Program-made: the position numbers and the translations under genes
Part shown: positions 25,930 through 33,898 of the stretch, one piece after another
Layout: every line of letters starts with the position of its first letter
Position numbering within the stretch: the stretch's first letter is position 1
Origin: Arthrobacter glacialis
GTDB lineage: Bacteria; Actinomycetota; Actinomycetes; Actinomycetales; Micrococcaceae
Direction of reading: 5' to 3'
Assembly (NCBI RefSeq): GCF_002909445.1
Contig: NZ_PPXC01000001.1
Location: 372,001 to 436,000 of the forward strand
DNA length: 64,000 nucleotides
Notes under the pieces: model-generated
Databases searched by the model: none
The model's input: only the letters and a program-made list of their open reading frames with translations
What the model was told of the DNA's origin: nothing

Positions 25930-27498
25930 CTAGCTTATCGAGGAATTTCCGTTCCTTGCACCTGGGGTTTCCGAGGGAGCCCCGCGGTGAAAAACGCCGG
26001 GCAGGCGCACAGTGAAAGTGGTGTGGCCTGGCGCGCTGGTCACGGTCACTGTGCCGCCGTGTGAGCGCACCAGCCCCTGCACAATGCTCAGGCCCAAGCC
26101 GGTGCTGCCGGCGGTGGCGGTGCGGGCCTGGTCTGCGCGTGAAAACCTGTCAAAGATGACCTCTTGGAAGGCAGCGTCAATGCCGGGGCCGTTGTCACTG
26201 ACGTCGAGCACGCAGGTGCCGTCAGCGGTTTGGGACAAGGAGGTGTGGACGGTTGTTCCGGCAGGGGTGTGTTTGGCGGCGTTGGCCAGCAGGTTCAGGA
26301 GCACCTGGCGCAGGGATGTGTCGTCACATGAAACGTCAACCGGCTCGTCGGGGACCGTGAAGCTCCACTGGTGGTCGTCGTTGACCATCTGGATGTCATT
26401 CACGGCCTCCATGACCAGCGGGCTCATGTTGACGGGCGCGGCTGGGGCGCCATGTTTCTGCCCCGCGACGCCTTTGGGACCCTGCTGGGCTTCATCCAGC
26501 CTGGCCAGGGTGAGCAGATCTTCCACCAGGCGGCTCATGCGCACCGACTGGTCCTGCACCCGGCTCAGGGATGTTTGGCCGTCGGTGCTGAGGGGTTCCG
26601 TCATGGACAGCAGCTCCGCATAGCCGCGAATGGCCGTCAGCGGTGTGCGCAGTTCATGGCTTGCATCGGCAACAAAACGTCGCAGTTTGGTTTCGCTGCG
26701 CTGCCTGGCCTCCAAGGCGTGGGATACGTTCTCCAGCATGGCATTGAAGGCGTTCCCCACATTGCCCACCTCGGTGCCGGGGCGTGCAGCATTCTCCGGG
26801 ACCCGGGCGCTCAAGGCGACCTCACCGGCGTCGAGCCTTAGCGTGGCAACCTTGGTGGCGGTGTCCGAGAGCTGGGCCAGTGGGCGCATGTTGCGCCGGA
26901 TGATGACTGTGCCGGCCCAGCCCAGGACCATGAGCCCGGCCAGGGAGACCAGAACAATGGACAGCACCAGTGTGTTCAAGGTCTGTTGGGTGGCGGCCAG
27001 GGGCAGGCCCGTGATGAGGATGTCACCGTTGGGGACGGCCTGCGCCTGGAGCCGGTATTCGCCCAGGGAGAGCCGCTTGGTGCTGAGGTCGCCGTTGGTG
27101 GACAGCCCGGCCAGGATGTCGGCGTCGGCCGTTGTCAGCTGCTGGCGCGTGCCGGAGCCGGAAAGGATTCCTGCATAGTGGACCACACCGTTGCTCAGGA
27201 CTGCGCTGAGCTGGCCGGCGCTGGTGGCGCGGGCGTTGAGGGGGTCGGGCAGGGCGCCGTTGGGGGACTGGCCGGAGCCGGTATAAAAGGCTGTGGTGCG
27301 CACGGCGGCCTGCTGAAGTGAAGAGTCCAGCTGGTTGTTCACCGTGACGCTCAAGGTGGTGTAGCTGACTAGGCCCACCAGGGCGCAGATGACTGTCAGC
27401 AGGGCCAGCATGATCGCCACGAGGCGGGTGCTCAGATGCCAGCTGCCGGGGTGCAGGAGGGCCCGGGCCTGGGTGAATTTGAGGTTGTTTACAGGCAT
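25930..27498 (-). CDS. Two-component sensor histidine kinase
   Basis: The start is ATG at 27498, overlapping the regulator by 10 bases, giving 522 residues. Membrane helix 1 is at about 26-48, an extracellular sensor of some 130 residues follows, and helix 2 is at about 178-200. HAMP comes next, then the H-box ASHELRTPLTAIRGYAELL, N-box LLANAAKHTP and the DNGPGID / GSTGLGLSIVQGLV ATP motifs. All catalytic residues are present. The extracellular signal is unknown. It is co-translated with the regulator. Confidence 0.94.
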   Translation of the reverse strand: MPVNNLKFTQARALLHPGSWHLSTRLVAIMLALLTVICALVGLVSYTTLSVTVNNQLDSSLQQAAVRTTAFYTGSGQSPNGALPDPLNARATSAGQLSAVLSNGVVHYAGILSGSGTRQQLTTADADILAGLSTNGDLSTKRLSLGEYRLQAQAVPNGDILITGLPLAATQQTLNTLVLSIVLVSLAGLMVLGWAGTVIIRRNMRPLAQLSDTATKVATLRLDAGEVALSARVPENAARPGTEVGNVGNAFNAMLENVSHALEARQRSETKLRRFVADASHELRTPLTAIRGYAELLSMTEPLSTDGQTSLSRVQDQSVRMSRLVEDLLTLARLDEAQQGPKGVAGQKHGAPAAPVNMSPLVMEAVNDIQMVNDDHQWSFTVPDEPVDVSCDDTSLRQVLLNLLANAAKHTPAGTTVHTSLSQTADGTCVLDVSDNGPGIDAAFQEVIFDRFSRADQARTATAGSTGLGLSIVQGLVRSHGGTVTVTSAPGHTTFTVRLPGVFHRGAPSETPGARNGNSSIS

Positions 27499-28244
27499 GG
27501 CTTGATCACATAGCCGGAGCCTCGAACGGTGTGAATCATGGGTTCCTGCTCGGCGTCGACTTTCTTGCGGAGGTAGGAGATGTAGAGTTCCACAATGTTG
27601 CTTTGGCCACCGAAATCGTAGTTCCACACGCGGTCCAGAATGCGTGACTTACTCAAGACGTGGCGGGGGTTCTCCATGAGGAACTTCAATAGTTCAAACT
27701 CCGTGGTGGTCAGCGAAATGTCCACACCACTGCGCTGGACCACCTTCGTGTCCTTGTTCAGGGTCAAATCCCCCACGCTCAGCAGGGCGAACTGCGGGGC
27801 CATGATGCCTGAGCGCTGGACGATCCGGTGGAGCCTGAGCAGAACTTCCTTCATGCTGAAGGGTTTGCTGACGTAGTCGTCGCCGCCAGCCTGGAGGCCC
27901 GTGACTTTGTCCGCCACAGCGTCCTTGGCCGTCAGGAACAGCGCCGGCACGTCGGGGTAGATGGTGCGGATCCGCTGCAGCAGTTCTACCCCGTCCATGC
28001 CCGGCATCATGACATCCAGGACCAGAACATCGGGCATGAACTCGCGCGAAATCTTTAACGCCTCGAAGCCGTCGTGGGCCACGGCCACTTCCCAGCCGAT
28101 AATTTCCAGGCCCCGGCGCATCAAGTCAGCCAGTTCCGGTTCGTCATCCACCACCAGGGCGCGGATGGGTTCGCCGTCTGCCCGGCTGAGCTTGGGGGTT
28201 GCTGATGCTGGAGTGGGAAGGGCCATGACTCCATTCTCTGGCAT
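27489..28244 (-). CDS. OmpR-family response regulator
   Basis: The protein has 251 residues. The receiver domain starts at RALVVDDEPELADLMRRGLE, with phospho-acceptor Asp in VLVLDVMMPGMDG, Thr in FLTAKD and Lys in VSKPFS. The winged-helix domain holds TTTEFELLKFLMENPRHVLSK and SNIVELYISYLRKKVD ending in RGSGYVIK. Two ATGs (28244 and 28226) are possible starts, neither with a strong site. A 35-base motif directly upstream also occurs at 31902, upstream of another envelope gene, and may be its target site. Confidence 0.94.
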   Translation of the reverse strand: MPENGVMALPTPASATPKLSRADGEPIRALVVDDEPELADLMRRGLEIIGWEVAVAHDGFEALKISREFMPDVLVLDVMMPGMDGVELLQRIRTIYPDVPALFLTAKDAVADKVTGLQAGGDDYVSKPFSMKEVLLRLHRIVQRSGIMAPQFALLSVGDLTLNKDTKVVQRSGVDISLTTTEFELLKFLMENPRHVLSKSRILDRVWNYDFGGQSNIVELYISYLRKKVDAEQEPMIHTVRGSGYVIKPCL

Positions 28245-28255
28245 CCACCCCGACG

Positions 28256-28292
28256 TTTACTGAATGATTCCCGAGTGTTCTCTGTGCCCTGT
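28256..28292. promoter_or_regulatory. Conserved upstream motif, copy 1 (candidate operator)
   Basis: TTTACTGAATGATTCCCGA followed by TGT, CTGTG and CCT matches 31901-31936 at most positions. It lies 12 bases from the response-regulator start, between divergent genes. Autoregulation by that regulator is a guess. Confidence 0.4.
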
Positions 28293-28385
28293 TTCCGGGC
28301 CGCCCAATGTCTTTGTTCGGCGTTGCCGTCGGTACGGCAGGCGCCCATACTGAAGGAAACTTATCCAGGACTCAGGGGTGGCACC

Positions 28386-29030
28386 ATGGAAACTGACAAT
28401 TCAGCCGTTCAAGCTGTCATCATGGATGTCCATGTGCCAGCGGGAGTCGCAGGTCCGGAACCCCTCGATTTTGACGTTCGCTGCTTCCTGGTTCCCCATC
28501 CCGATGGGGTTGTCCTCATCGACACGGGCATGCCCGGCAGCGTGGGGCTGATCGGCGAAGCTCTGGCGGGAATCGACGCCTCATGGCGGGACATCAGTGA
28601 CATTGTTCTTACGCACTCACACCTGGACCACATTGGCGGACTTGCTGACATTTGGGGGATGACCCATAACCCTCTTGTCTGGGCCGGCGTTGAGGATCAC
28701 GCCCAGATTCCGCATGAAACAGGCTTACGGGCGCTCGCGGAAGGAGCACCAGTTCGAGGGCTCGTTGCGTTGGCAACTCCGGGACATACGCCAGGCCACC
28801 GCAGCCTGTTCCATGCGCAGAGTTCATTGCTGTTCCCCGGTGATGTGGCGGGCAGCGATGGGTCTGTCATTCGCCGGTCACCCGAAGCATTCACTCACGA
28901 CCTGGACCAGGCACAGGAGTCGCTTATTCGTATAGCGGCACTCCACGCGGAGCGGGTGTTGTTCTCCCACGGTGCCGAGGTGGCCAACCCCTTTGGCGCA
29001 TTGAAGGGCTTGCTGGCGGGTCCGCAATAG
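28386..29030 (+). CDS. Metallo-beta-lactamase-fold hydrolase
   Basis: The ATG at 28386 follows AGGGGTGG; longer frames have no ribosome site. The 214-residue protein has THSHLDHIGG (HxHxDH), then H in ATPGHTPGHRSL, D in LFPGDVAGSDG and a final H in LFSHGAE, which complete the two-metal site. VVLIDTGMPGS is the usual early strand. It resembles quorum-quenching-type and glyoxalase-II-type hydrolases, but no substrate can be assigned. It is divergent from the two-component operon. Confidence 0.88.
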   Translation: METDNSAVQAVIMDVHVPAGVAGPEPLDFDVRCFLVPHPDGVVLIDTGMPGSVGLIGEALAGIDASWRDISDIVLTHSHLDHIGGLADIWGMTHNPLVWAGVEDHAQIPHETGLRALAEGAPVRGLVALATPGHTPGHRSLFHAQSSLLFPGDVAGSDGSVIRRSPEAFTHDLDQAQESLIRIAALHAERVLFSHGAEVANPFGALKGLLAGPQ

Positions 29031-29069
29031 GGCCTGCTGGAGGTCCTTGGAGGAATCGTCTTGGATTCG

Positions 29070-29966
29070 TTACAGGAGCCGGAGCGGCCGTTCGCCCACC
29101 TGGACGCTGATTTCCTGGCCCCAGGAGGCGGTCAGACGGTCATCCTCCATGCCGTCGCCAAACACCACCAGTTGATCGGAGGCCACAGTGATGCGCAGGG
29201 ATTCACCTGCTTCCAGCACTCCCTCGGTCAGGGACGTTCCGGTGATGGGGGAGGGCCAGGCCTCGCGAACAAACCATGCGAGCTGAGGTGACGTGGGGGC
29301 CGGCAGGGCGCGCCCGCCGCGTTCGAGGGCGATGGATGCGCACCAGCCAGTGGCGCCAGTGCCCGTGGACACGATCAGCCCGGAGGAGGAATGGCGCTCG
29401 GCCCGGCCGTCCGCCGTCGTGAGTTGATAGCGGGCCGACTGGTGTGAGGCGTGTCCAATGAAGACCTCATTGAGCCCGGAGAGCTCCTGGCCGTCGTCGA
29501 GCCGGGCCGTCACGGTGGCAAGCTCCTCGCAGCGCAACTGCTCCAAGCCAGCTGTCTGGTTCAGGACCTGCAGCAACCGGGCTGCGGCGGCGGGTGAATG
29601 CCGCACTAGGATACCCGGATTCACACCGGGCTCGGGGTCGATACCCAGGACGGGCTGGCCGTTGAGGTACTTGGCCACGTTGGCCACGAGCCCGTCCTGG
29701 CCCACCACGGCGATGATGTCCTCGGGGGTGAGCATGAACCTGCTGAGGTCTGCACGTTCCACCTCGGCACGGCGCCACTCGGCCGGAATGGCCGCGCGGA
29801 CAGTGGCCAAGGCTGTCATGAGATGCTCATGGCGTTCCTGGACGTCGTTGATGGTGCGGCCGCGGGTGCGCAGGAAAAACTCGGCCTGACCGCGGGTGGC
29901 GTGCCGGTCCAGGAGTTCTTGCAGCTCGGTGCGCCGGTAGACAATGACAAGGCGGCGGGTTGGCAT
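29070..29966 (-). CDS. NAD-kinase-like protein with altered GGDG motif
   Basis: The protein has 298 residues. The end of the first domain reads EDIIAVVGQDGLVANVAKYLNGQPVLGID, where NAD kinases have GGDG: the first glycines are changed while the aspartate is kept. The NE motif (LNEVFIGHA) and the glycine-rich loop SGLIVSTGTGATGW are present, and SLRITVASDQLVVFGDG closes the beta domain. It may phosphorylate NAD, bind it only, or act on a related substrate. It starts 8 bases after the SPFH gene, which places it in one operon next to an NrtR-type regulator of NAD metabolism. Confidence 0.8.
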   Translation of the reverse strand: MPTRRLVIVYRRTELQELLDRHATRGQAEFFLRTRGRTINDVQERHEHLMTALATVRAAIPAEWRRAEVERADLSRFMLTPEDIIAVVGQDGLVANVAKYLNGQPVLGIDPEPGVNPGILVRHSPAAAARLLQVLNQTAGLEQLRCEELATVTARLDDGQELSGLNEVFIGHASHQSARYQLTTADGRAERHSSSGLIVSTGTGATGWCASIALERGGRALPAPTSPQLAWFVREAWPSPITGTSLTEGVLEAGESLRITVASDQLVVFGDGMEDDRLTASWGQEISVQVGERPLRLL

Positions 29967-29973
29967 GGCGGGC

Positions 29974-31017
29974 TTACCTTTCGTTGCGGGCTGTCACAGC
30001 GGCTGGTTGGGGCTGGACTGCCGGAGCGTCCTTGAACAGGCCGGCCAGTGCGCCGCTCAGGAGGTCCGGTGTGATGGTGAGGTTGCCGATGTTGGGCAGT
30101 GATCCGGCGGCCTCGCGGAAGGCCAGGGCCAGCAAGGTGGCTTGGTCCATGCCCTGGTAGACCTCCATGGTGGCGGCCTCTTTGGCTGCGGCGGCTTCAC
30201 CCACGATGCGAACCTGGTTTGCCTCCGCGGTGGCGCTGATTCCCTGGCGTTCTGCGGCAGCATGGGCCTGGATGAGTCCGGCGGCGGCGCGCTCCTCGGC
30301 CTCCCTGCGTGAGTTGATGCCTTCCTGGGTGACCAGGTTTTCGCGCCGGGTGGCCAGTTCAATCTGGCTGGCCATTTCATTTTCGGAGATGGTCCGTTCG
30401 CGTTCGACGGCGACTGCCCGGCGTTCGTACACGGCCCGGTCGGCTTCGGCCTGGAGCTGTTCCCGGACCGGGGTCTGCAGGGCGCGTTCCACGTCGGACT
30501 CCGGGCGGACCGCCAGAACCTGCACTCCGAGGATCTCGATGCCGGTGGACATGAGCCTGCTGTCCGTGCGGAGAGCCTCGGTGAGGACGTTGCGGAGCTG
30601 GCTGACACCGTGTTCCAGTGCCTGGGCCAGGGTGGTGGCGGCGATTTGGTCGATCGCATGGCTTTGGCAGAGCTGGCCAATGATGGTGGCCACCTGTTCC
30701 TTGCCGGCGGCGGGAGGTGCGCCTGCGCCCTGGAGGCCGAAGTCGAGGCGGCTGGAGACGGAAACGGGGTCGATGAAGCGGTAGGTCACGTTGGCCTGGA
30801 CGCTGACGTCCTGGTGGTCGCGGGTGATGGCGTGGAAAAGGGTGGGCAGTTCCTGATCGTCAACGGGGACCTCGCTCAACACGGAATTTGCCGGCCGGAA
30901 CCAGAAAGCTTGGCCCACGCCCTGGTGCTTGACTGCGCCTTTTTGCAGGTGCACCACGTAGCCGGTGGGGCTGCCCAAGAAGTGGCTGATCCAGGGGTAG
31001 CGCTTGATGCTGGCCAT
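29974..31017 (-). CDS. SPFH (band 7) domain protein
   Basis: The ATG at 31017 has AGGAG 8 bases upstream, giving 347 residues. There is no N-terminal membrane helix. The SPFH domain spans about 20-190 (EVPVDDQELPTLFHAITRDHQDVSVQANVTYRFIDP). A long charged coiled coil follows (about 195-290, VERERTISENEMASQIELATRRENL), then a short C-terminal region with Ala/Pro. Band 7 proteins form large oligomeric scaffolds or cages at membranes. It is the first gene of an operon with the NAD-kinase-like protein. Confidence 0.88.
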   Translation of the reverse strand: MASIKRYPWISHFLGSPTGYVVHLQKGAVKHQGVGQAFWFRPANSVLSEVPVDDQELPTLFHAITRDHQDVSVQANVTYRFIDPVSVSSRLDFGLQGAGAPPAAGKEQVATIIGQLCQSHAIDQIAATTLAQALEHGVSQLRNVLTEALRTDSRLMSTGIEILGVQVLAVRPESDVERALQTPVREQLQAEADRAVYERRAVAVERERTISENEMASQIELATRRENLVTQEGINSRREAEERAAAGLIQAHAAAERQGISATAEANQVRIVGEAAAAKEAATMEVYQGMDQATLLALAFREAAGSLPNIGNLTITPDLLSGALAGLFKDAPAVQPQPAAVTARNER

Positions 31018-31040
31018 GAGGTGCTCCTTGAATTCTTTAG

Positions 31041-31061
31041 TTGTCGTCACTTTGACGATAA
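31041..31061. promoter_or_regulatory. Candidate NrtR operator, site 1
   Basis: The palindrome TTGTCGTCACTTTGACGATAA lies 24 bases upstream of the SPFH start. Half-sites TCGTCA/TGACGA are shared with site 2, and the centres are 45 bases apart. Confidence 0.7.
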
Positions 31062-31085
31062 TAAAACTATAGGACCACTGCTTAC

Positions 31086-31106
31086 TTATTGTCAATGTGA
31101 CGATAA
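31086..31106. promoter_or_regulatory. Candidate NrtR operator, site 2
   Basis: The palindrome TTATTGTCAATGTGACGATAA lies 17 bases upstream of the Nudix regulator start and probably overlaps its promoter. It matches site 1 in 16 of 21 positions. Confidence 0.7.
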
Positions 31107-31123
31107 GTATCTACGATGGGTTC

Positions 31124-31858
31124 ATGCCTGATTCATACCCGGCGCCTGCGCGCTTCCCGGTGACTGTCGACGTCGTCGCACTCACCATCCTCGGCGGCGC
31201 CCTGCACGTGCTGCTCATTACCCGCCTCCTCGAGCCCTTCCGGGGGACGCTGGCGTTGCCGGGAGGATTTGTACTGGCCGCTGAGGACCTAGTCGCGGCG
31301 GCGCGGCGTGAGTTGGCGGAGGAGACCGGCGTGGAGCAAGTCCCCGGGCATTTGGAGCAGTTGGGGAGTTATGGTCCTGCAGGGCGCGATCCCCGTGGGG
31401 ATGTACTCACGGTGGCGCACCTCCTAATGGCGCCGAACTTCCCCGTATTGGCGGCAGGGAGCGACGCCGAACATGCCGCGTGGTATCCGGTTGGCAACGT
31501 CATGGACGGCAGTTTGGAGCTCGCCTTCGACCACAGGCAGATTCTTGACGATGCCGTGGAGCGGGCAAAATCGAAGCTCGAGTATTCGCCGCTGGGGGCT
31601 GCGTTTTGCGGCGAGGAATTCACCATTGCTCAGCTCCGCGCCGTGTATGAAGCCGTCTGGGGCACCCGCTTGGATCCGCGGAACTTCCACCGCAAAGCCA
31701 CAGGCACCCCTGGATTCCTGGAGGACACCGGCCAGATGTTCATGGGCGACGCCGGACGCCCGGCAGCCCTGTTTCGGCTGGCGCCCGCGGCTCGGGCCTC
31801 GGCAGGTCAGCCAACGCGTGCCGTGCTGAACCCGCCGCTCATGCGCCCGCACGGCTGA
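31124..31858 (+). CDS. NrtR-type Nudix transcription regulator
   Basis: The protein has 244 residues. The Nudix box is complete: G-x5-E-x7-RELAEETGV (about 48-70). The C-terminal part is a winged helix (FTIAQLRAVYEAVWGTRLDPRNFHRKA), the layout of NrtR repressors, which sense ADP-ribose-type NAD derivatives. Many NrtR proteins have lost hydrolase residues; here they look intact, so catalysis is possible. It is divergent from the SPFH/NAD-kinase-like operon, with two palindromes between, so it probably controls both sides. Confidence 0.88.
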   Translation: MPDSYPAPARFPVTVDVVALTILGGALHVLLITRLLEPFRGTLALPGGFVLAAEDLVAAARRELAEETGVEQVPGHLEQLGSYGPAGRDPRGDVLTVAHLLMAPNFPVLAAGSDAEHAAWYPVGNVMDGSLELAFDHRQILDDAVERAKSKLEYSPLGAAFCGEEFTIAQLRAVYEAVWGTRLDPRNFHRKATGTPGFLEDTGQMFMGDAGRPAALFRLAPAARASAGQPTRAVLNPPLMRPHG

Positions 31859-31900
31859 GGCTGGCGGCTTCCAACTTTTTTGCTGGCATTCAGCTAGACA

Positions 31901-31940
31901 TTTACTGAAAGGTTCCCGAATGTGACCTGTGTCCTATACT
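31901..31940 (+). promoter_or_regulatory. Conserved upstream motif, copy 2, with a -10-like box
   Basis: TTTACTGAAAGGTTCCCGA is followed by ATGTGACCTGTGTCCT and TATACT (31935-31940), a good -10 box. No good -35 box is seen where the motif lies, which fits an activator site. The motif repeats at 28256. Confidence 0.45.
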
Positions 31941-32004
31941 GGCCGTTGGCGAGTCCAGGCGAAACTTCGCCCCATGACAGTCCAACTACTTGTTGAGGAA
32001 CAAC

Positions 32005-32880
32005 ATGACCACCAACTTTTCTGCGGGGACCAGTAAGGCTCGATGGCGTCCGACAAAATCTTTTTGGATTACAGCGGGGGTTTGGCTTCTGCTCCTGATC
32101 ATCATGCTGGCCACAGGCGTCTCCGGCGCGTTCGGCGTCTGGCTCGTATTGTTCGCACTGTTTTTGATCGTGACGGCCCTCTATGCGCTGCTGTTTGGCC
32201 GCAGGTCTTGGCTCGGACTGCCCAGCCGCAAGGGAGCGGGTGCTGCAGTGGGTGCGGGTGTTGTCGCCTTGGTTGTGGGAGGGGTGGTTGCTGCTGCAGC
32301 AGGTCCTGTGCCCAGTACCATCACGCCACTTGCGGATACAAGAGCCGTAGCGACCACGACAGCGTCGCCGTCCCCTACCCCTACCCCCACGCCCAAAAGC
32401 AAGCTGCTCACCGAGTGCGTCTCCGACGGCACATCGTTTGTTGAGCCCGGCGGCACCCTAAAATGCGCCAAGAATGACAAGGGCGTGCTGGTGTGGATGA
32501 CGGAGAAGGACGCCAAGAAACTTGTGGCAGAGCAGGTCCAAGCCACCAAGGCTGCCGAAGAAAAGCTTGCTTCGGACAAGGCTGCGGCAGTAGTGGCTGA
32601 GGCGGCCAGTGCGGAAGCGGCCAGGGTCGCGGCCGCCGATGCAGCTGCGCAGCAGGCCGCCTTAGATGAGGCCGCGCGGCTGGCGGCAGAACAGGCAGCC
32701 CAGCAACAGGCGCCTGCAATTCAGCCGCTCGGTGAGGCTCCTGCCCCTGCCGGGGCCTACTACGCGAACTGTGATGCCGCCAGGGCTGCCGGTGCGGCTC
32801 CCCTCTACGTGGGCCAGCCGGGCTACCGTTCTGGGATGGACGGGGACAACGATGGAATTGCTTGCGAGCCCAAGAGGTAG
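32005..32880 (+). CDS. Membrane protein with C-terminal excalibur calcium-binding domain
   Basis: The ATG at 32005 follows GAGGAACAAC. The 291-residue protein has three hydrophobic helices (about 22-44, 48-66, 76-100) and a Ser/Pro/Thr linker, then an alanine-rich helical stretch (about 165-235), probably coiled coil. The end is an excalibur domain (YYANCDAARAAGAAPLY, then DGDNDGIACEPKR), with the DxDxDG calcium loop and its two cysteines. It probably sits at the cell surface. The shared upstream motif suggests control together with the two-component system. Confidence 0.88.
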   Translation: MTTNFSAGTSKARWRPTKSFWITAGVWLLLLIIMLATGVSGAFGVWLVLFALFLIVTALYALLFGRRSWLGLPSRKGAGAAVGAGVVALVVGGVVAAAAGPVPSTITPLADTRAVATTTASPSPTPTPTPKSKLLTECVSDGTSFVEPGGTLKCAKNDKGVLVWMTEKDAKKLVAEQVQATKAAEEKLASDKAAAVVAEAASAEAARVAAADAAAQQAALDEAARLAAEQAAQQQAPAIQPLGEAPAPAGAYYANCDAARAAGAAPLYVGQPGYRSGMDGDNDGIACEPKR

Positions 32881-32905
32881 CCGCTGACATAGCGAGATTA
32901 CTTGG

Positions 32906-32957
32906 CCAAAAGGCCCTTGTCGCATCCCTGAACAGGGACGCGACAAGGGCCTTTTGG
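32906..32957. terminator. Bidirectional terminator
   Basis: Perfect 18-bp arms (CCAAAAGGCCCTTGTCGC at 32906-32923 and complement at 32940-32957) between two convergent genes, with A/T runs inside the stem ends. Confidence 0.8.
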
Positions 32958-32994
32958 CTTTCAGTGGCGAATCCTTCAACTAGCCGAGGCCCAG

Positions 32995-33708
32995 CTAGGT
33001 GCTCGCGTCACGGCGCAGCACTAGGTCATCACGCAACATCCGAATCTCATCCCGCAGGGATTGCAACTCTTCTGTTGTGATTTCTTGAGACTTAGTCTCC
33101 TGTGCGGACACCTTCTCCACCAGCCAGCTGGCCAAGGTGGCGGTGACCACACCGAGCAGGGCAATCCCGCCGATCATCAGTCCCACAGCTATGGAGCGTC
33201 CCAGCAGCGTTGTTGGCGTTAGATCGCCATACCCAACAGTGGTGATGGTGACAAAGGCCCACCACAATGCGTCCCCGAAGGAGGCGATGGAAGCGTCAGG
33301 TGAGGCCTTTTCGGCGTCGTACATGGCAAGCGCGCCAACATAGACCAGCAGGGCAGATGAGGCGATCACATAGATGACCACGCGACCGCGCAGGGCATTG
33401 CCAGCCACGCGCTGCAGAACGCTGATAAGGGTGACCAGCCGGAGAATTCGCAACGGTCGGAGCATGGGAAGCGCCACAACAGCCAGAACGTGAAGGTTGT
33501 GCAGGAACCAGCGGGCCTTCTGCGGAGCAAGCATCAACGAAACAACGTAGTCAATCAGGAAAAATCCCCACGTCGCGGCGAGGAACCAGCCTGCCACGTC
33601 CGAGGCTGGCCCCGTCATCAGAACCTGCACCGAATACGCGGCCAAAAAGAGGATGGCAGTGACCATCAGTGGCCAGTCAGTCAATGATTTCCAGCGTTGC
33701 AACGTCAT
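32995..33708 (-). CDS. Potassium channel family protein
   Basis: The protein has 237 residues. The selectivity filter is TITTVGYGD (about residue 165), between helices of the pore module. Four hydrophobic helices precede it, with an Arg-bearing S4-like segment (RPLRILRLVTLISVLQR). The soluble end EITTEELQSLRDEIRMLRDDLVLRRD is a coiled coil likely to assemble the tetramer. The gene stands alone. Confidence 0.92.
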   Translation of the reverse strand: MTLQRWKSLTDWPLMVTAILFLAAYSVQVLMTGPASDVAGWFLAATWGFFLIDYVVSLMLAPQKARWFLHNLHVLAVVALPMLRPLRILRLVTLISVLQRVAGNALRGRVVIYVIASSALLVYVGALAMYDAEKASPDASIASFGDALWWAFVTITTVGYGDLTPTTLLGRSIAVGLMIGGIALLGVVTATLASWLVEKVSAQETKSQEITTEELQSLRDEIRMLRDDLVLRRDAST

Positions 33709-33898
33709 CGCGTGATCTTATCGTGGGTGCCCGGTTCACGGCGGCGTCAGTTGGTACAAACAAGTACTCCGTGAAAAGCAAGTAGTCACCACTCGCGTTT
33801 TCCCTGAGATTGCTGCATAGCCTGAGCCTTGTGCACCGGCCGCCGGCCGAGTGCAGTGATGTATTCCTGCATCATCACCACAAACCCTGGGGGTTTCC

